Shown one piece after another: positions 47,500 to 58,199 of a stretch of 64,000 nucleotides of DNA. The translations under genes were made by a program, and so were the position numbers. Source of the DNA: Trifolium pratense (taxonomy: Eukaryota > Streptophyta > Magnoliopsida > Fabales > Fabaceae); the NCBI RefSeq assembly GCF_020283565.1, contig NC_060065.1, positions 57,263,489-57,327,488 of the forward strand, in the 5' to 3' direction. Within the stretch, counting starts at the first letter, position 1. Every line of letters begins with the position of its first letter. Below the pieces are notes generated by a model that worked only from the letters and a program-made list of their open reading frames with translations, ran no database searches and was not told the DNA's origin.

Positions 47500-47728
47500 T
47501 ATCAAGGAACTTACCATTGATATCCTTCTTTATTGGACAAGTCCAATATCCTTCTTTATCAGACGAATCTGATATCCCTAAATAATGCATGAGTTTATGA
47601 ATGCCATGCATTTACCAAACATATGATAATCACTTAGCACGAAGCTACTGCTCACTACATGGATAACATAATCCATTAAACTTCTTTATCAGACAAACTG
47701 ATATTCTTCTTTATCGGACAACCCGATA
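47500..47728. repeat. Array of five short hairpins with covarying stems, 3' LTR
   Basis: Each hairpin follows CTTCTT. Stems: TATCAA/TTGATA (47500-47522), TATTGGAC/GTCCAATA (47531-47548), TATCAGA/TCTGATA (47557-47574), TATCAG/CTGATA (47687-47703) and TATCGG/CCGATA (47712-47728). Changes in one arm are matched in the other. The same array occurs at 50600-50828. Confidence 0.85.
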
Positions 47729-47875
47729 TACAAAAATACATATACTTCTTTGACATTTTATATAAATGCCATTACACAACACAATTATTAAACATATAAT
47801 AATTCCAAACCAAAATGAAACCAAATACATGGATACACACACTTTACAAACATTAACAAAAATTGCTGTCACAGG

Positions 47876-48000
47876 GCTGTTCGCTGAGCGAAGCCGTAGC
47901 GAACCCGTAGCGAACAACATCAGAGGGTTACAGGTACATGGCGAACAGGTAGCGAACTTGTAGCGAACTTATTCGCTAAGCGAACAGGTAGCGAACCACA
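47876..48000. repeat. AGCGAAC-rich cluster, 3' LTR
   Basis: Short direct copies of GTAGCGAAC plus inverted TTCGCT occur about eight times in 120 bp. A second identical cluster lies at 50976-51100. It could be a regulatory or structured segment; function unknown. Confidence 0.8.
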
Positions 48001-48774
48001 CCAGAAAATATCTGTTCTTGAGTTTCTAAGGCGGTTTAACATCCAAATCCATCCAAAATACATTATAACATGTTATAAATGCATAACAAGTGATCAATCA
48101 TGTATATACCATACATATATACATGTATTAACATTCAAAAACACCAAAACACATCACACATACAAAATCATGTCAATTTCTTGCAAAATAAGCAAAGTTG
48201 CATAAACATGCAAAACCATCATCAAACATATACATATTCCCTCCTAGATGTTCATTAAGCATACTAAGATGAAAAGACATGTTTATGATAAAGAAATTTC
48301 ACCCAAACCCCAAAGAAATTGGATGAGAGAGTTCAGGAATGGAGGCTAGACACCTCCCCTCTCTTGGATCACCCAAGCTTATGCTTAACCACTCTCACCT
48401 TAGATTGAATGACGATTCTTGGCCTCTAAATCTCTTCTCCTTGCTCGTGTTCTTCTAGCCAAAACCCTAGCTTAGCTTGTTCTTGCTTCTAAGCTTACAA
48501 CTTCTAACTTCTCATGAAAAACAAGTTATGAGACTATTCCTTAGTTTGACTTGCTACTTATACCACTCTCCAATGGATCATGAACCAAGCCCAATGGCTT
48601 AGGCCCATTAAGCCCTATCACACGCCCAAGCCCACTAACACGACAAAGGTTTCGCTCACAAACTTATGTTCGCGATAAATAATTATAGGTCGCGTAAATA
48701 AATATTTAACACTAACCCAAAATATATGCAAATATATAAAATATCGATTTACTAAAAATCGGGTCGTTACAACT

Positions 48775-48790
48775 CTACCCCCCTTAAAAG
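48775..48790 (-). promoter_or_regulatory. Nested element polypurine tract
   Basis: Minus strand CTTTTAAGGGGGGTAGAG just before the 3' LTR. Confidence 0.75.
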
Positions 48791-48837
48791 AATTTCGCCC
48801 TCGAAATTACCTAAGAGATAAAACAGAGAACGAACCC

Positions 48838-49758
48838 TCAACGCGGCATCTTCGGTTTCTTGCATACCGGACTCTTGTGACCTTCCTCGCCACAATTGAA
48901 ACAAAACACTTTCACCCGACAAGCATCGGCCTTGTGCCCAAACTGTCCACAACTGAAACACTTGTCGCTTTTCCTCGGGCAATCATATGACATATGACCC
49001 CGCTCTCCACATTTGTAACAACTTCCACTTCCTTGCTTCTTCTTTCCATTTCCATTACCCTTGTTCTCATACGGTTTACCACGATCCAAACCTTTTCCTT
49101 TCCTATCATTCAGAACCTTATAGTAGTTGGTCTTGGCTTTGCTATCTTCATCACAAATCCTTGCCTTGGTCATAAGGGTCGGAAAATCCCTGATTTCAGA
49201 AAATCCAATCAAAAGCTTGATATCCGGACGAAGTCCACTCTCAAACTTGACACACTTATCCTCTTCGGCTTCCACCGTGTTGTAGTGTGGACTAAACACA
49301 CACAAAGCTTCAAACTTAGCCGTATACTCGGCGACCGATAAATTTCCTTGCTTGAGCTCCATGAACTCGATCACTTTCTTATTCTTCACATCAGCCGGAA
49401 AGTACTTCCTTAAAAATTCCCTTTTGAAAGTTTCCCAAACGATAGCAACACCGTCCACTCCTATCCTGAGTTTCACATTCCTCCACCAAACAATTGCCTC
49501 CTCTCTAAGGGCATAAGTTCCCAAAGTAGTCTTGTTCTCCTCAGAACAACACATTGCTTCAAAGATGATCTCAACCTCATCTAACCACTTGATAGCCCCC
49601 TCCGGGTTATAGCCACCGGTAAACAGAGTCGGTTTATGCGACATAAACCTTTCCAATCTTTTCTCACTATCCCTTCCCGGGTCATTATCCCTTACCACCA
49701 ATGTAGTCAAAGCAGTCAAAGCTTGTGCAATCTGAGCGTTGGTCCTAGCAGCAGCCAT
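48838..49758 (-). CDS. Gag protein of the nested element (three CCHC knuckles)
   Basis: 306 residues from MAAARTNAQIAQALTAL. An in-frame Met six codons upstream (49776) is less likely. A retrotransposon Gag (RVT_2-independent, Gypsy-type) capsid domain is recognised by WLDEVEIIFEAM, AIVWWRN, WETFKREFLRKYFP and FMELKQGNLSVAEYTAKFEAL. Three zinc knuckles follow: CYKCGERGHMSYDC (about 247-260), CFSCGQFGHKADAC (267-280) and CFNCGEEGHKSPVC (286-299). The stop comes right after KKPKMPR, about 60 bp before the 3' LTR, so no pol could follow. The capsid and knuckles would package RNA into particles. The frame is undamaged, which suggests it is or was recently translated. Confidence 0.93.
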   Translation of the reverse strand: MAAARTNAQIAQALTALTTLVVRDNDPGRDSEKRLERFMSHKPTLFTGGYNPEGAIKWLDEVEIIFEAMCCSEENKTTLGTYALREEAIVWWRNVKLRIGVDGVAIVWETFKREFLRKYFPADVKNKKVIEFMELKQGNLSVAEYTAKFEALCVFSPHYNTVEAEEDKCVKFESGLRPDIKLLIGFSEIRDFPTLMTKARICDEDSKAKTNYYKVLNDRKGKGLDRGKPYENKGNGNGKKKQGSGSCYKCGERGHMSYDCPRKSDKCFSCGQFGHKADACRVKVFCFNCGEEGHKSPVCKKPKMPR

Positions 49759-49864
49759 GATTCCTGAACGAATCACAACTCGACGTTAGAATGTATTAAC
49801 AGTGTACCCAACACATGCTTCATACAAGAGAAAGAAAATCCTAATGGCTCACATGAACCGACCT

Positions 49865-49876
49865 GCTCTGATACCA
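49865..49876 (-). promoter_or_regulatory. Primer binding site, initiator Met-tRNA (nested element)
   Basis: Minus strand TGGTATCAGAGC, the exact complement of the initiator Met-tRNA 3' end, 5 bases from the 5' LTR. Confidence 0.93.
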
Positions 49877-50599
49877 ACTATTGTAACACCCCGAACTAAC
49901 TACCCTTAAAAACGTGATCTTAAAAACTTTTTAAAGATAAGTAGCCGGAGCGCTACGGAAAACATTTTCAAAAACGATCGTGCACACGACACGAAACGTC
50001 GCAGCGGAAAACATAACATAAAGGATTTTCAAAGCAATGAACAAAATAGTTCAAAAGATAAATCATTTACATAAAACATAAGTTAAGATGTTCGCATCGA
50101 TATACGACGGAATACAAACGATCCCCGACTCGATGTTACAACATACCAGAGCACTAATATACATCACAACCAAACTAACTTAACAAAACTATACAAAGGT
50201 AGCCTACACTAGCTCCTCACCAAAAGTGCTCCACACCAAAACGATCTGCAGCTAAAACTCGATCGAAACCTCGACCTGAATACCTGAACCCCCAAAGGTC
50301 CAGCACATAACAATTAGGTAGAGAGTTAGTAAACATAATCACATACATACGAATATAGAAACGCACCTATATTCAACCTATCACATATTACTAACTCACA
50401 CACATGCTTCCATAAGCAACACACCAGATAACACATACTCACAAATACACAACCAGATAGTTTCGCGTCGTTTCGGACCACACAAAGAACTCACATAACA
50501 CATAACACATAATTGCACATTTACTCAAATGCGACTAATGCCAAACATTCAATGTCATGCCAACCTAGACACGACTAATGCATGTGGTACCATCTTCTT

Positions 50600-50828
50600 T
50601 ATCAAGGAACTTACCATTGATATCCTTCTTTATTGGACAAGTCCAATATCCTTCTTTATCAGACGAATCTGATATCCCTAAATAATGCATGAGTTTATGA
50701 ATGCCATGCATTTACCAAACATATGATAATCACTTAGCACGAAGCTACTGCTCACTACATGGATAACATAATCCATTAAACTTCTTTATCAGACAAACTG
50801 ATATTCTTCTTTATCGGACAACCCGATA
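50600..50828. repeat. Hairpin array, 5' LTR copy
   Basis: Second copy of the five covarying hairpins, offset by exactly 3100 from 47500-47728. Confidence 0.85.
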
Positions 50829-50975
50829 TACAAAAATACATATACTTCTTTGACATTTTATATAAATGCCATTACACAACACAATTATTAAACATATAAT
50901 AATTCCAAACCAAAATGAAACCAAATACATGGATACACACACTTTACAAACATTAACAAAAATTGCTGTCACAGG

Positions 50976-51100
50976 GCTGTTCGCTGAGCGAAGCCGTAGC
51001 GAACCCGTAGCGAACAACATCAGAGGGTTACAGGTACATGGCGAACAGGTAGCGAACTTGTAGCGAACTTATTCGCTAAGCGAACAGGTAGCGAACCACA
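50976..51100. repeat. AGCGAAC-rich cluster, 5' LTR copy
   Basis: Second copy of the 47876-48000 cluster. Confidence 0.8.
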
Positions 51101-51871
51101 CCAGAAAATATCTGTTCTTGAGTTTCTAAGGCGGTTTAACATCCAAATCCATCCAAAATACATTATAACATGTTATAAATGCATAACAAGTGATCAATCA
51201 TGTATATACCATACATATATACATGTATTAACATTCAAAAACACCAAAACACATCACACATACAAAATCATGTCAATTTCTTGCAAAATAAGCAAAGTTG
51301 CATAAACATGCAAAACCATCATCAAACATATACATATTCCCTCCTAGATGTTCATTAAGCATACTAAGATGAAAAGACATGTTTATGATAAAGAAATTTC
51401 ACCCAAACCCCAAAGAAATTGGATGAGAGAGTTCAGGAATGGAGGCTAGACACCTCCCCTCTCTTGGATCACCCAAGCTTATGCTTAACCACTCTCACCT
51501 TAGATTGAATGACGATTCTTGGCCTCTAAATCTCTTCTCCTTGCTCGTGTTCTTCTAGCCAAAACCCTAGCTTAGCTTGTTCTTGCTTCTAAGCTTACAA
51601 CTTCTAACTTCTCATGAAAAACAAGTTATGAGACTATTCCTTAGTTTGACTTGCTACTTATACCACTCTCCAATGGATCATGAACCAAGCCCAATGGCTT
51701 AGGCCCATTAAGCCCTATCACACGCCCAAGCCCACTAACACGACAAAGGTTTCGCTCACAAACTTATGTTCGCGATAAATAATTATAGGTCGCGTAAATA
51801 AATATTTAACACTAACCCAAAATATATGCAAATATATAAAATATCGATTTACTAAAAATCGGGTCGTTACA

Positions 51872-52860
51872 GTATCCTTCTCTGAGTTTGAAGTCACCAT
51901 CATCAAAACACCATCTGAATCTGAATCATTGTGTCTTGCATGATTTGCCTCATTCTCTTGCTTCTTCTTTCCCTTGCTTCTGCACTCAGAAGCATAATGA
52001 CCCCACTTATCACAACTATAACATTGAATCTTGCTCTTATCACCTTTCTTTCCACCATTCTTGATTTTATTCTTTGAAGATTCAGAATGATCCTCCTCAC
52101 CATTATGATGATTCTGATCATGACTGCCATCACTCTTTCCCTTATTCTTATTCCATTTATTCTTTCCCTTACCATTCTTGTTCCAAGAACCTCCATTCTT
52201 TGCATACAAAGCCTGATCTTGATTTGCCTTGTTATCTTTCCTTTCTTTCCTTTCTTGAAGCCTCTGTTCATGTGCCTCAAGTGAACTGTGCAGTTCATTC
52301 ACAGTCATTGTGGAAAGATCTTTGGATTCTTCAATTGCTACCACTATGTGATCGAATTGAGGGTTTAATGTTCTGAGAACCTTCTCAATTACTTGCTGAT
52401 CAGATACACTTTCACCATAGTTTTTCATTGAATTAACCAAAGTCTGCAATCTAGTAAAATACTCACCAATGGATTCCTTATCCATCATGCCTAGCAATTC
52501 ATATTGCCTTCGAAGGTGTTGAAGCTTCACTTTCTTGACTTTATCTCCACCACCATGAGCATTACTGAGTATATCCCAAGCTGCCTTAGCTGTTCTAGCA
52601 CCAGAAATCTTCTCAAAATTCGATGAATCTACACATTGATGAATCAAGAACAGAGCCTTACTATCTTTTTTCTTCATTTCTCTGAAAGCCGTTTGTTGAG
52701 CTTCAGTCGCATTTGCTGCAAGAGGCTCAAACCCAGTACTGATGATTTCTTCAACTTCTTGATAGGTAAAGATGACATTCATCTTCACACACCATTGATC
52801 CCAATTCTTTCCATCTAGAATCGGAAGATTTGCAGGCAAAGAATTACTGTTATTGTTCAT
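51872..52860 (-). CDS. Copia gag (interrupted 3' end)
   Basis: About 329 codons from MNNNSNSLPANLPILDGKNW to the nested insertion. A UBN2/retrotran_gag capsid domain covers about residues 15-210 (KAAWDILSNAHGG, KLQHLRRQYELL, IGEYFTRLQTLVNSM). A Lys/Asn-rich linker and one CCHC knuckle CYSCDKWGHYASEC (280-293) follow. In an intact element the frame would continue into the protease at 46781 downward. Here translation would run into the inserted LTR and stop at about 51718. The start follows the LTR leader and PBS. Confidence 0.93.
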
Positions 52861-52940
52861 CGTGATGAATCAATGAACAATGGAACAAGAAAGAACGAAT
52901 TTTCTGTGTAAAGGGAATGGAATTGATCGAAAACCTAAAG

Positions 52941-52954
52941 GCTAACTGATACCA
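52941..52954 (-). promoter_or_regulatory. Copia primer binding site
   Basis: Minus strand TGGTATCAGTTAGCC, 2 bases from the 5' LTR; matches the initiator Met-tRNA end over the first nine bases. Confidence 0.82.
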
Positions 52955-52956
52955 CT

Positions 52957-53279
52957 TGTTAGAGTGGAAGAGGGTGATAGAGATGATATAAAGAGATTAT
53001 CAAAAGCATTGATTTTATTATTGACTTTGGTACAATTTATAGAGTTACAAATTGTACAATTACTTAACAAACAAGCTAACTAACTCTAACTGACATAGTT
53101 AGTTAGCAACTAAACAACAATACACAAAGTAGTTATAACTAACTGTTACAACTAACTAACATCAAATACTAACTTGCAAAGCAAGTAACAAACACAATAC
53201 AAACAGTGAAGACAAATGTGGTGACAGATGCTCCAACATCTGTTGCAGCATTTGGAGGGATTGAATTGCTTTCTCAACA
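52957..53279 (-). repeat. Copia 5' LTR
   Basis: 323 bp partner of 43320-43642, one mismatch. Confidence 0.96.
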
Positions 53280-53284
53280 ATGCT

Positions 53285-54208
53285 GACTATGTGCCAAAAG
53301 CTCATCCCCCAAACCCCTTATGTCCTCCTTCGTCTTGTGCACCAAACACAAAATGATTTCACGTTCTTTCATCGATTAGTTACTCTTTTCTATTTGGATT
53401 TGGATTATGATTTGGATTAGGATTTGGATTATCTCCTTGTCAATTCTCTACATCAAAGAAGGTGATCCAACTTCCTCACTCAAGATAATAGGCCAAACCT
53501 AACAAGTCAAAACAAATCGAATCTCTGTATATATAACCGCAACCATCCGACGAAACAAATTTTATGAGTAAAATTTTTTGTAACAACTTTAATCCTTCAG
53601 CCCAAATTGTGAACCTTATAAATGTAATTAAACCTAAGATGATAAAATATGATGATTTTCTATTTTTCTTAGTACATAAATTTTTTTAAAAATAAAATAA
53701 AAAAGCGTGGACGGCAGGATTCGAACCTGCGCGGGCAGAGCCCACATGATTTCTAGTCATGCCCGATAACCACTCCGGCACGTCCACTTTTCTGTTATTT
53801 ATTTCCCAAAACCTTTATGTATCACTATCATATTGCGAAACATTAGAACCGAAACCCACTCAAAAATCAAATTACTCGCAAAACCTTTCACAATACCAAA
53901 ATCAAACGCTAAAGAAAGAAGAAGAAGAAGCAACTATTCAACCAAAAAGGTTTTTTTTTTTTTATATTCATCAATTTATCATTTAATTTAATATCTTATG
54001 TAATTTTATTATTATTTCATTTGAATAAGTGCAACGCATTATGCATGCTAAACAATCCTCAAATTCTAATTAATGTATGTTTCTATCAATTGATGAAATT
54101 TTGAAACAATTTATGATTTTTATACTAAACCCTAAATGCAGGTTTTTCTACTGGAACTTGGGTGTGTTTCAAAATTGGTACTTTATCATCTTCCATGTAG
54201 TTTTTGTC
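53285..54208. other. XRCC1 upstream region with a tRNA gene
   Basis: Holds tRNA-Ser at 53707-53787 and the XRCC1 promoter and leader. A telo-box-like AAACCCTAA at 54128 is typical of plant growth-linked promoters. No other gene seen. Confidence 0.55.
53707..53787 (-). tRNA. tRNA-Ser(AGA): tRNA-Ser (anticodon AGA)
   Basis: An 81-base class II cloverleaf. The acceptor GTGGACG pairs with CGTCCAC. A D arm with GAGTGGTTAT is present. The anticodon stem CATGA/TCATG carries loop CTAGAAA (anticodon AGA). The long variable arm is GGGC/GCCC, and the T arm has GGTTCGAATCC. The discriminator base is G. A T run right after the 3' end (minus strand CGCTTTTTT) ends pol III transcription. No CCA is encoded and there is no intron, as expected for nuclear tRNA-Ser. 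Confidence 0.97.
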
Positions 54209-57200
54209 ATGTCTGATATTAACAAAGGTTCTAAGAGAAATCTTCCATCATGGATGAGTTCAAAAGATGATAATGAGGATCAGAATTGTGGAAAGAAACT
54301 ATCTTTGGATGGTGAAAAATCAAGTGAAATTGAGACTTTCAACAAGAAGACCAAAGTTGAATCCAAAAATGGTGGAAAAGTTTCTACTGAAAGTTTGGAA
54401 TCTAAAGGCTTCAACAAGCTTCTAGTAAGGAAACTTGTGTATTTTGTGTTTTTGGGTTTGCTTGCATTGTTGTTGATTGAGCTTAAAGCAAAGAACTATT
54501 TTGGTCATGGAATGTATGATGTGCTGTTATTGCAGTACCTGAATCTATCAAAAATATGAAGCACGGACACTCCTCGGACTAGGCGTGTTCCAGTGTCGGA
54601 CATGCGTCGGTGCCGGACACCGACACGACACCGACACTTATATAATTACATTGAATTGTGTCATTTTGTCAAATTACCATCGGTGTCGACGTGTCAGTGT
54701 CCGCCGTCCATGTGGCGTCTGTGTCCGTGCTTCATGATTCAAAATTGCAAATGTGTTCTCAAGTGTCTCTTATATTTGTACTTTTATGGATTAATTAAAT
54801 TGACTAATAAAACACATTTGAGGCTGTGTTTGTAATTTTGATATATTCAGATACTATAATTACATGACCTCACACATTTGGGGACCAAAATGGTTGTTTC
54901 CCTTAAGGTTATTAACTTGTTAAACTGGTTTGTGGACAGGAAGGTGTGGTTTTTGTGCTGTCGGGCTTTGTGAATCCGGAGCGTGGCATCTTGAGGTCGC
55001 GAGCTATGGAAATGGGAGCAGAGTTTAAGCCTGACTGGAACTCTAATTGCACTCTTTTAGTTTGTGCATTTCCAAATACACCCAAGTTTCGACAAGTTGA
55101 AGCTGATTGTGGAACCATTGTGTCAAAGGTTTTCCTTGTCCCTTTCTTTTTACTTTTGCATGCGAATGGTCTCTAGACACATTCTTTGACAAATACTGCT
55201 TATCTTTTTAGGAAGGATAGAAGTTGAAAGGAAGAACTCTTCAGGAATCTATGTTTTATAGTTATACTCCTTATGAATATATATTAACTGTGTTATTCTC
55301 GCTACTTCTGACATGGATAAGTACATTGTTCTAGGTGTCATTTTATTAATGCCTCATGGTCAGAGTTGTAAACTATTTATCTACAAGCTAGATCTTTGGT
55401 GTTGATCCGTTATTAACAAGCCCATAGATTTAAAATTGAAACTATTGTCTTCAATCTTGAACCAGCTAATAGCCAAGAAGCTACTAGGGCATCTCTATGT
55501 ATAATGTCATTTTTCAAATAATATTGGGTGTCAAGCTTACCACTTTTTTGATTTTGGTGGAGAAGTCCTAGTAACATTACGTTGATCTTGGTTGCTGTAT
55601 CATTCTCTATATATTATGTTAACAAAAATGTAACTGATGTATCCTTTATTTTGTTATGTGGTGTTAGGATTGGATACAAGAATGTTACACCCAGAGGAAA
55701 CTCATCGAAATTGATAGTTACCTTATGCATGCTGGAAAACCATGGCGTAAAGGAAGTAGATCACATGAAGTCAATGAAGGTGATGTAATTGTGTATGCAC
55801 TAGCCACTAGTAAATAGATAGTGCCTATATAGTTAAAGTTCTTTTTTGGCATTTAATAAATGCTTTACTGACTACCGATGCATCTTGTATATTACATGAC
55901 ATTTGAGCTTAAAAGAAGCCAATTAAAGATTGTTTGGACCTTGTGACTTGCATCTTGGATCTTACATTTCATATTCATCACTTTTCTGTGTTTTTTCTGG
56001 ACAAGTAAATCGAAAAATAAAAATGACATGTTTTTGCAGCAGAAATTACAATTTTCACAAGACCGTTATTTTCAAACTATTTACCCAAGTATATTGCTAT
56101 TATCTATGCTCAATTTTTTCTGAAATTACTCAAATTTTTTTTTTTTATTGGGGTGCTTTTAAAGCTTTTTAGACCATCATCTTCTACACGTGTGTGTGTG
56201 TGTAAAGTGCAAAATCATAAGGGCAAAACCAAATTAACTGATGGCCTATGCATGTTATATCAAATATATTTATGAGGTGGTTTTGCCAACTTCCTACCCA
56301 AGTCTCACACCATTATCTCCGTCCAGCTTTACATCTGATAATTCCTTCTTATGAATTTTATGGGTGAGTGCAGAACAAAAACCATCTGTATCGCATAAAC
56401 CATCAAAGCCTGTTGAAAGAGAGCCTTCAAGGCCAACCACTTCTGTAAAATCAAAGGTGAAGTCTGGCAAAATGTTTTCTAATTTACTATACTATGCAGG
56501 AATAATGGATATCTTTATTTTATCTGTTGACAATTAAACTTGCTACTTTTTTGTCTGCTACTTATTTCAGGGAAAAGACATCGACGATGCTAGCAAATGC
56601 TTTACCCCTTCTGAAGTCCAGAAGTGGGCTCGTGCTGATTTGAATAAAACAATTCAGTGGTTGGAAAGTCAAGAAGAAAAGGTCATGATCTTCCATTTCC
56701 TGTATAAACACTGGTTTTGTTCATTCTATAGGTCACGGCTTTAAGTAAGCATTCAGAATTTGCATAGAATCAGCATAAAGGCAAAAAACAAGTGTGTAGT
56801 GGAACCAAATTCATTATTAGAAAAGCATAGTAGTTCGGTCGTCACTCTTACCGTGATAAATGCTTAGAGTTAGAAACGGTGCCTATATGTTGTTCTAACT
56901 TGATTGTGTTAAAGGTCATTAGTTATATCCTATGTGAAACTAAATTCTTATGTAATCCTTTCAGCCAGATCCAAGTGAGATAGCAAAAATAGCCACAGAA
57001 GGGATTCTGACTTGTTTGCAAGATGCAATATGTTCGCTCGAGGAAAAACAGGTAATGCACATCATTAAAACTGATTGTGATTTGTATTGCTTAGTAAGCA
57101 ACTATTTTAGTTATTTCTTCCCCTGGGGGATGTTAATATAAGTAAAAAAATTCCTTGCATGTGGATTTTTAGTTTTGTATAGAGACATTCCTTCAAATTT

Positions 57201-58199
57201 TGTGAGAATAATCAGACTATCAGAGTATTAGACTAATAATAGATGCAGGGTACAGGTTTATATTATCATTTAAATGCAATTCATTATCATTTGAGAGATC
57301 GTTGCAATTTTCCTATATTTCTTCTGAAGGTACGAGATCAGTTAAACGGAAAACATAAATCGTTAGCATGTCAAATTTTCTCTTGCATGAACACCAATAA
57401 TCCTTGGTATTTTCTATTTCCTAATCATTGTCGTCCCAACTTTTTTTTGTCCGTGTCAAAGTGTTATCTCAAACCCTTGCACTTATTTTATCACCGGACA
57501 GAAAACGTATAATGCCTACATACTTAATGATGCTGACTAATTATAATGCCCAAGCATCTAAAAACACTGGATAAATTTACTTGAATAAGAATTGGCTAAT
57601 CATTTGGCCGAGTCATCAGACTGAATGGCAGTCGTTTACATTAAAAGTATCCTTACAATTTTCATCTAGACATGTTGAATTGCTTATCTAGCTTTAGTAT
57701 TTAATCTTTGTACCTTTCATTTATTTGGCCTAAAACAGATGTTTGAATTCTGTGCCATCTCGGTATTCTTACTTTTAATGTGGTGCTGTTATATCAAGAA
57801 TGAAATGAAATGCTTGATTTCGCAGCTGATTGTGTTTGTCTTGTTAACTTTAACCAGGACATCGGGAGAGGAACTGAGGACTGGAAATTCCTACCTCGAG
57901 TTGTTGAGGAGCTTGCAAAATTGGATGCTGCGAGAAACAACAAGGCTTCAATGTCAAAGGAAGATATCCACAAACAAGCACTGGAGTGTAAACGTATTTA
58001 TGAGGAGGAACTAGATAGGTTAGATCATGAATCGACAAAGAACTCAAGGATAAATGAAGAACAGAAGAGCAAAAAGGGAAGAACAAATGCTGCATCTTCT
58101 AGTGCAGTTGACTATGATAGTGATGATACAATCGAGATGACAGAACAAGAAATATACATTGCATATAAGAGTTTATCCTCTAAGATGTGTCACCTGTGA
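54209..58199 (+). CDS. XRCC1: XRCC1-like DNA repair scaffold with one BRCT domain
   Basis: Seven exons in frame: 54209-54424, 54940-55128, 55668-55779, 56374-56456, 56571-56681, 56965-57051 and 57858-58199, giving 379 residues. The N-terminus (SDINKGSKRNLPSWMSSKDD) and nuclear-type basic stretch fit plant XRCC1. One BRCT domain lies about at residues 70-160 (GVVFVLSGFVNPERGILRSRA, DWNSNCTLLVCAFPNTPK, DWIQECYTQRKLIEIDSYL). A Ser/Pro linker and an acidic C-terminus (AVDYDSDDTIEMTEQEIYIA) follow. Plant XRCC1 lacks the animal N-terminal POLB-binding domain and acts in base-excision repair and DNA demethylation with ZDP and AP lyases (family knowledge). Length is close to the Arabidopsis protein. 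Intron 1 contains a foldback element. All junction phases agree. Confidence 0.94.
54556..54735. mobile_element. Foldback MITE of the GAAGCACGGACAC family, in XRCC1 intron 1
   Basis: Ends ATGAAGCACGGACAC and its exact inverse GTGTCCGTGCTTCAT, with a GC-rich interior of CGGACAC/CCGACAC words. The first half matches the inverse of 18203-18292. Flanks ATCAAAAAT and ATTCAAAAT could be an imperfect 9-bp duplication, but this is not certain. Confidence 0.85.

Larger units (their letters stand above)
46782..48771 (-). repeat. Nested element 3' LTR (1990 bp)
   Basis: Same length as the partner at 49882-51871 with a constant offset of 3100. It contains a hairpin array and an AGCGAAC-rich region described separately. 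Confidence 0.96.
46782..51871 (-). mobile_element. Nested gag-only (TR-GAG-like) LTR element
   Basis: Inserted in the Copia gag-pol frame with a 5-bp duplication GTATC (46777-46781 and 51872-51876). Two 1990-bp LTRs (46782-48771 and 49882-51871) start TGTAACACCCCG and end GGTCGTTACA. I found no difference when comparing them line by line. The interior is only 1110 bp: a perfect initiator-Met PBS, one gag frame with three zinc knuckles, and a polypurine tract. No protease, RT or integrase is present. Gag-only elements with long LTRs have been called TR-GAGs; they need enzymes from a related autonomous (Gypsy-type) element. This is the youngest element in the window. Confidence 0.95.
49882..51871 (-). 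repeat. Nested element 5' LTR (1990 bp)
   Basis: Promoter LTR for the minus-strand element; identical by eye to the 3' LTR. Confidence 0.96.
43320..53279 (-). mobile_element. Copia LTR retrotransposon, young, interrupted by a nested element
   Basis: The two LTRs are 323 bp each (43320-43642 and 52957-53279), begin TG and end CA, and differ by one base by eye. The 5-bp target duplication is ATGCT (43315-43319 and 53280-53284). The element lies on the minus strand: PBS next to the right LTR, gag, protease, integrase, reverse transcriptase and RNase H in Copia order, then a polypurine tract before the left LTR. Removing the nested insertion (46782-51871) and one copy of its GTATC repeat leaves about 4.9 kb, normal for Copia. 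The protein frame is otherwise open. Confidence 0.97.

Noticed and set aside
47711..47963. Short frames repeated at 50811-51063
   Set aside because: Identical only because both lie in the two LTRs of the nested element; no coding evidence.
51903..52376. Alternative frames overlapping Copia gag
   Set aside because: Shadows of the gag frame with low-complexity Lys/Arg or Ile runs.
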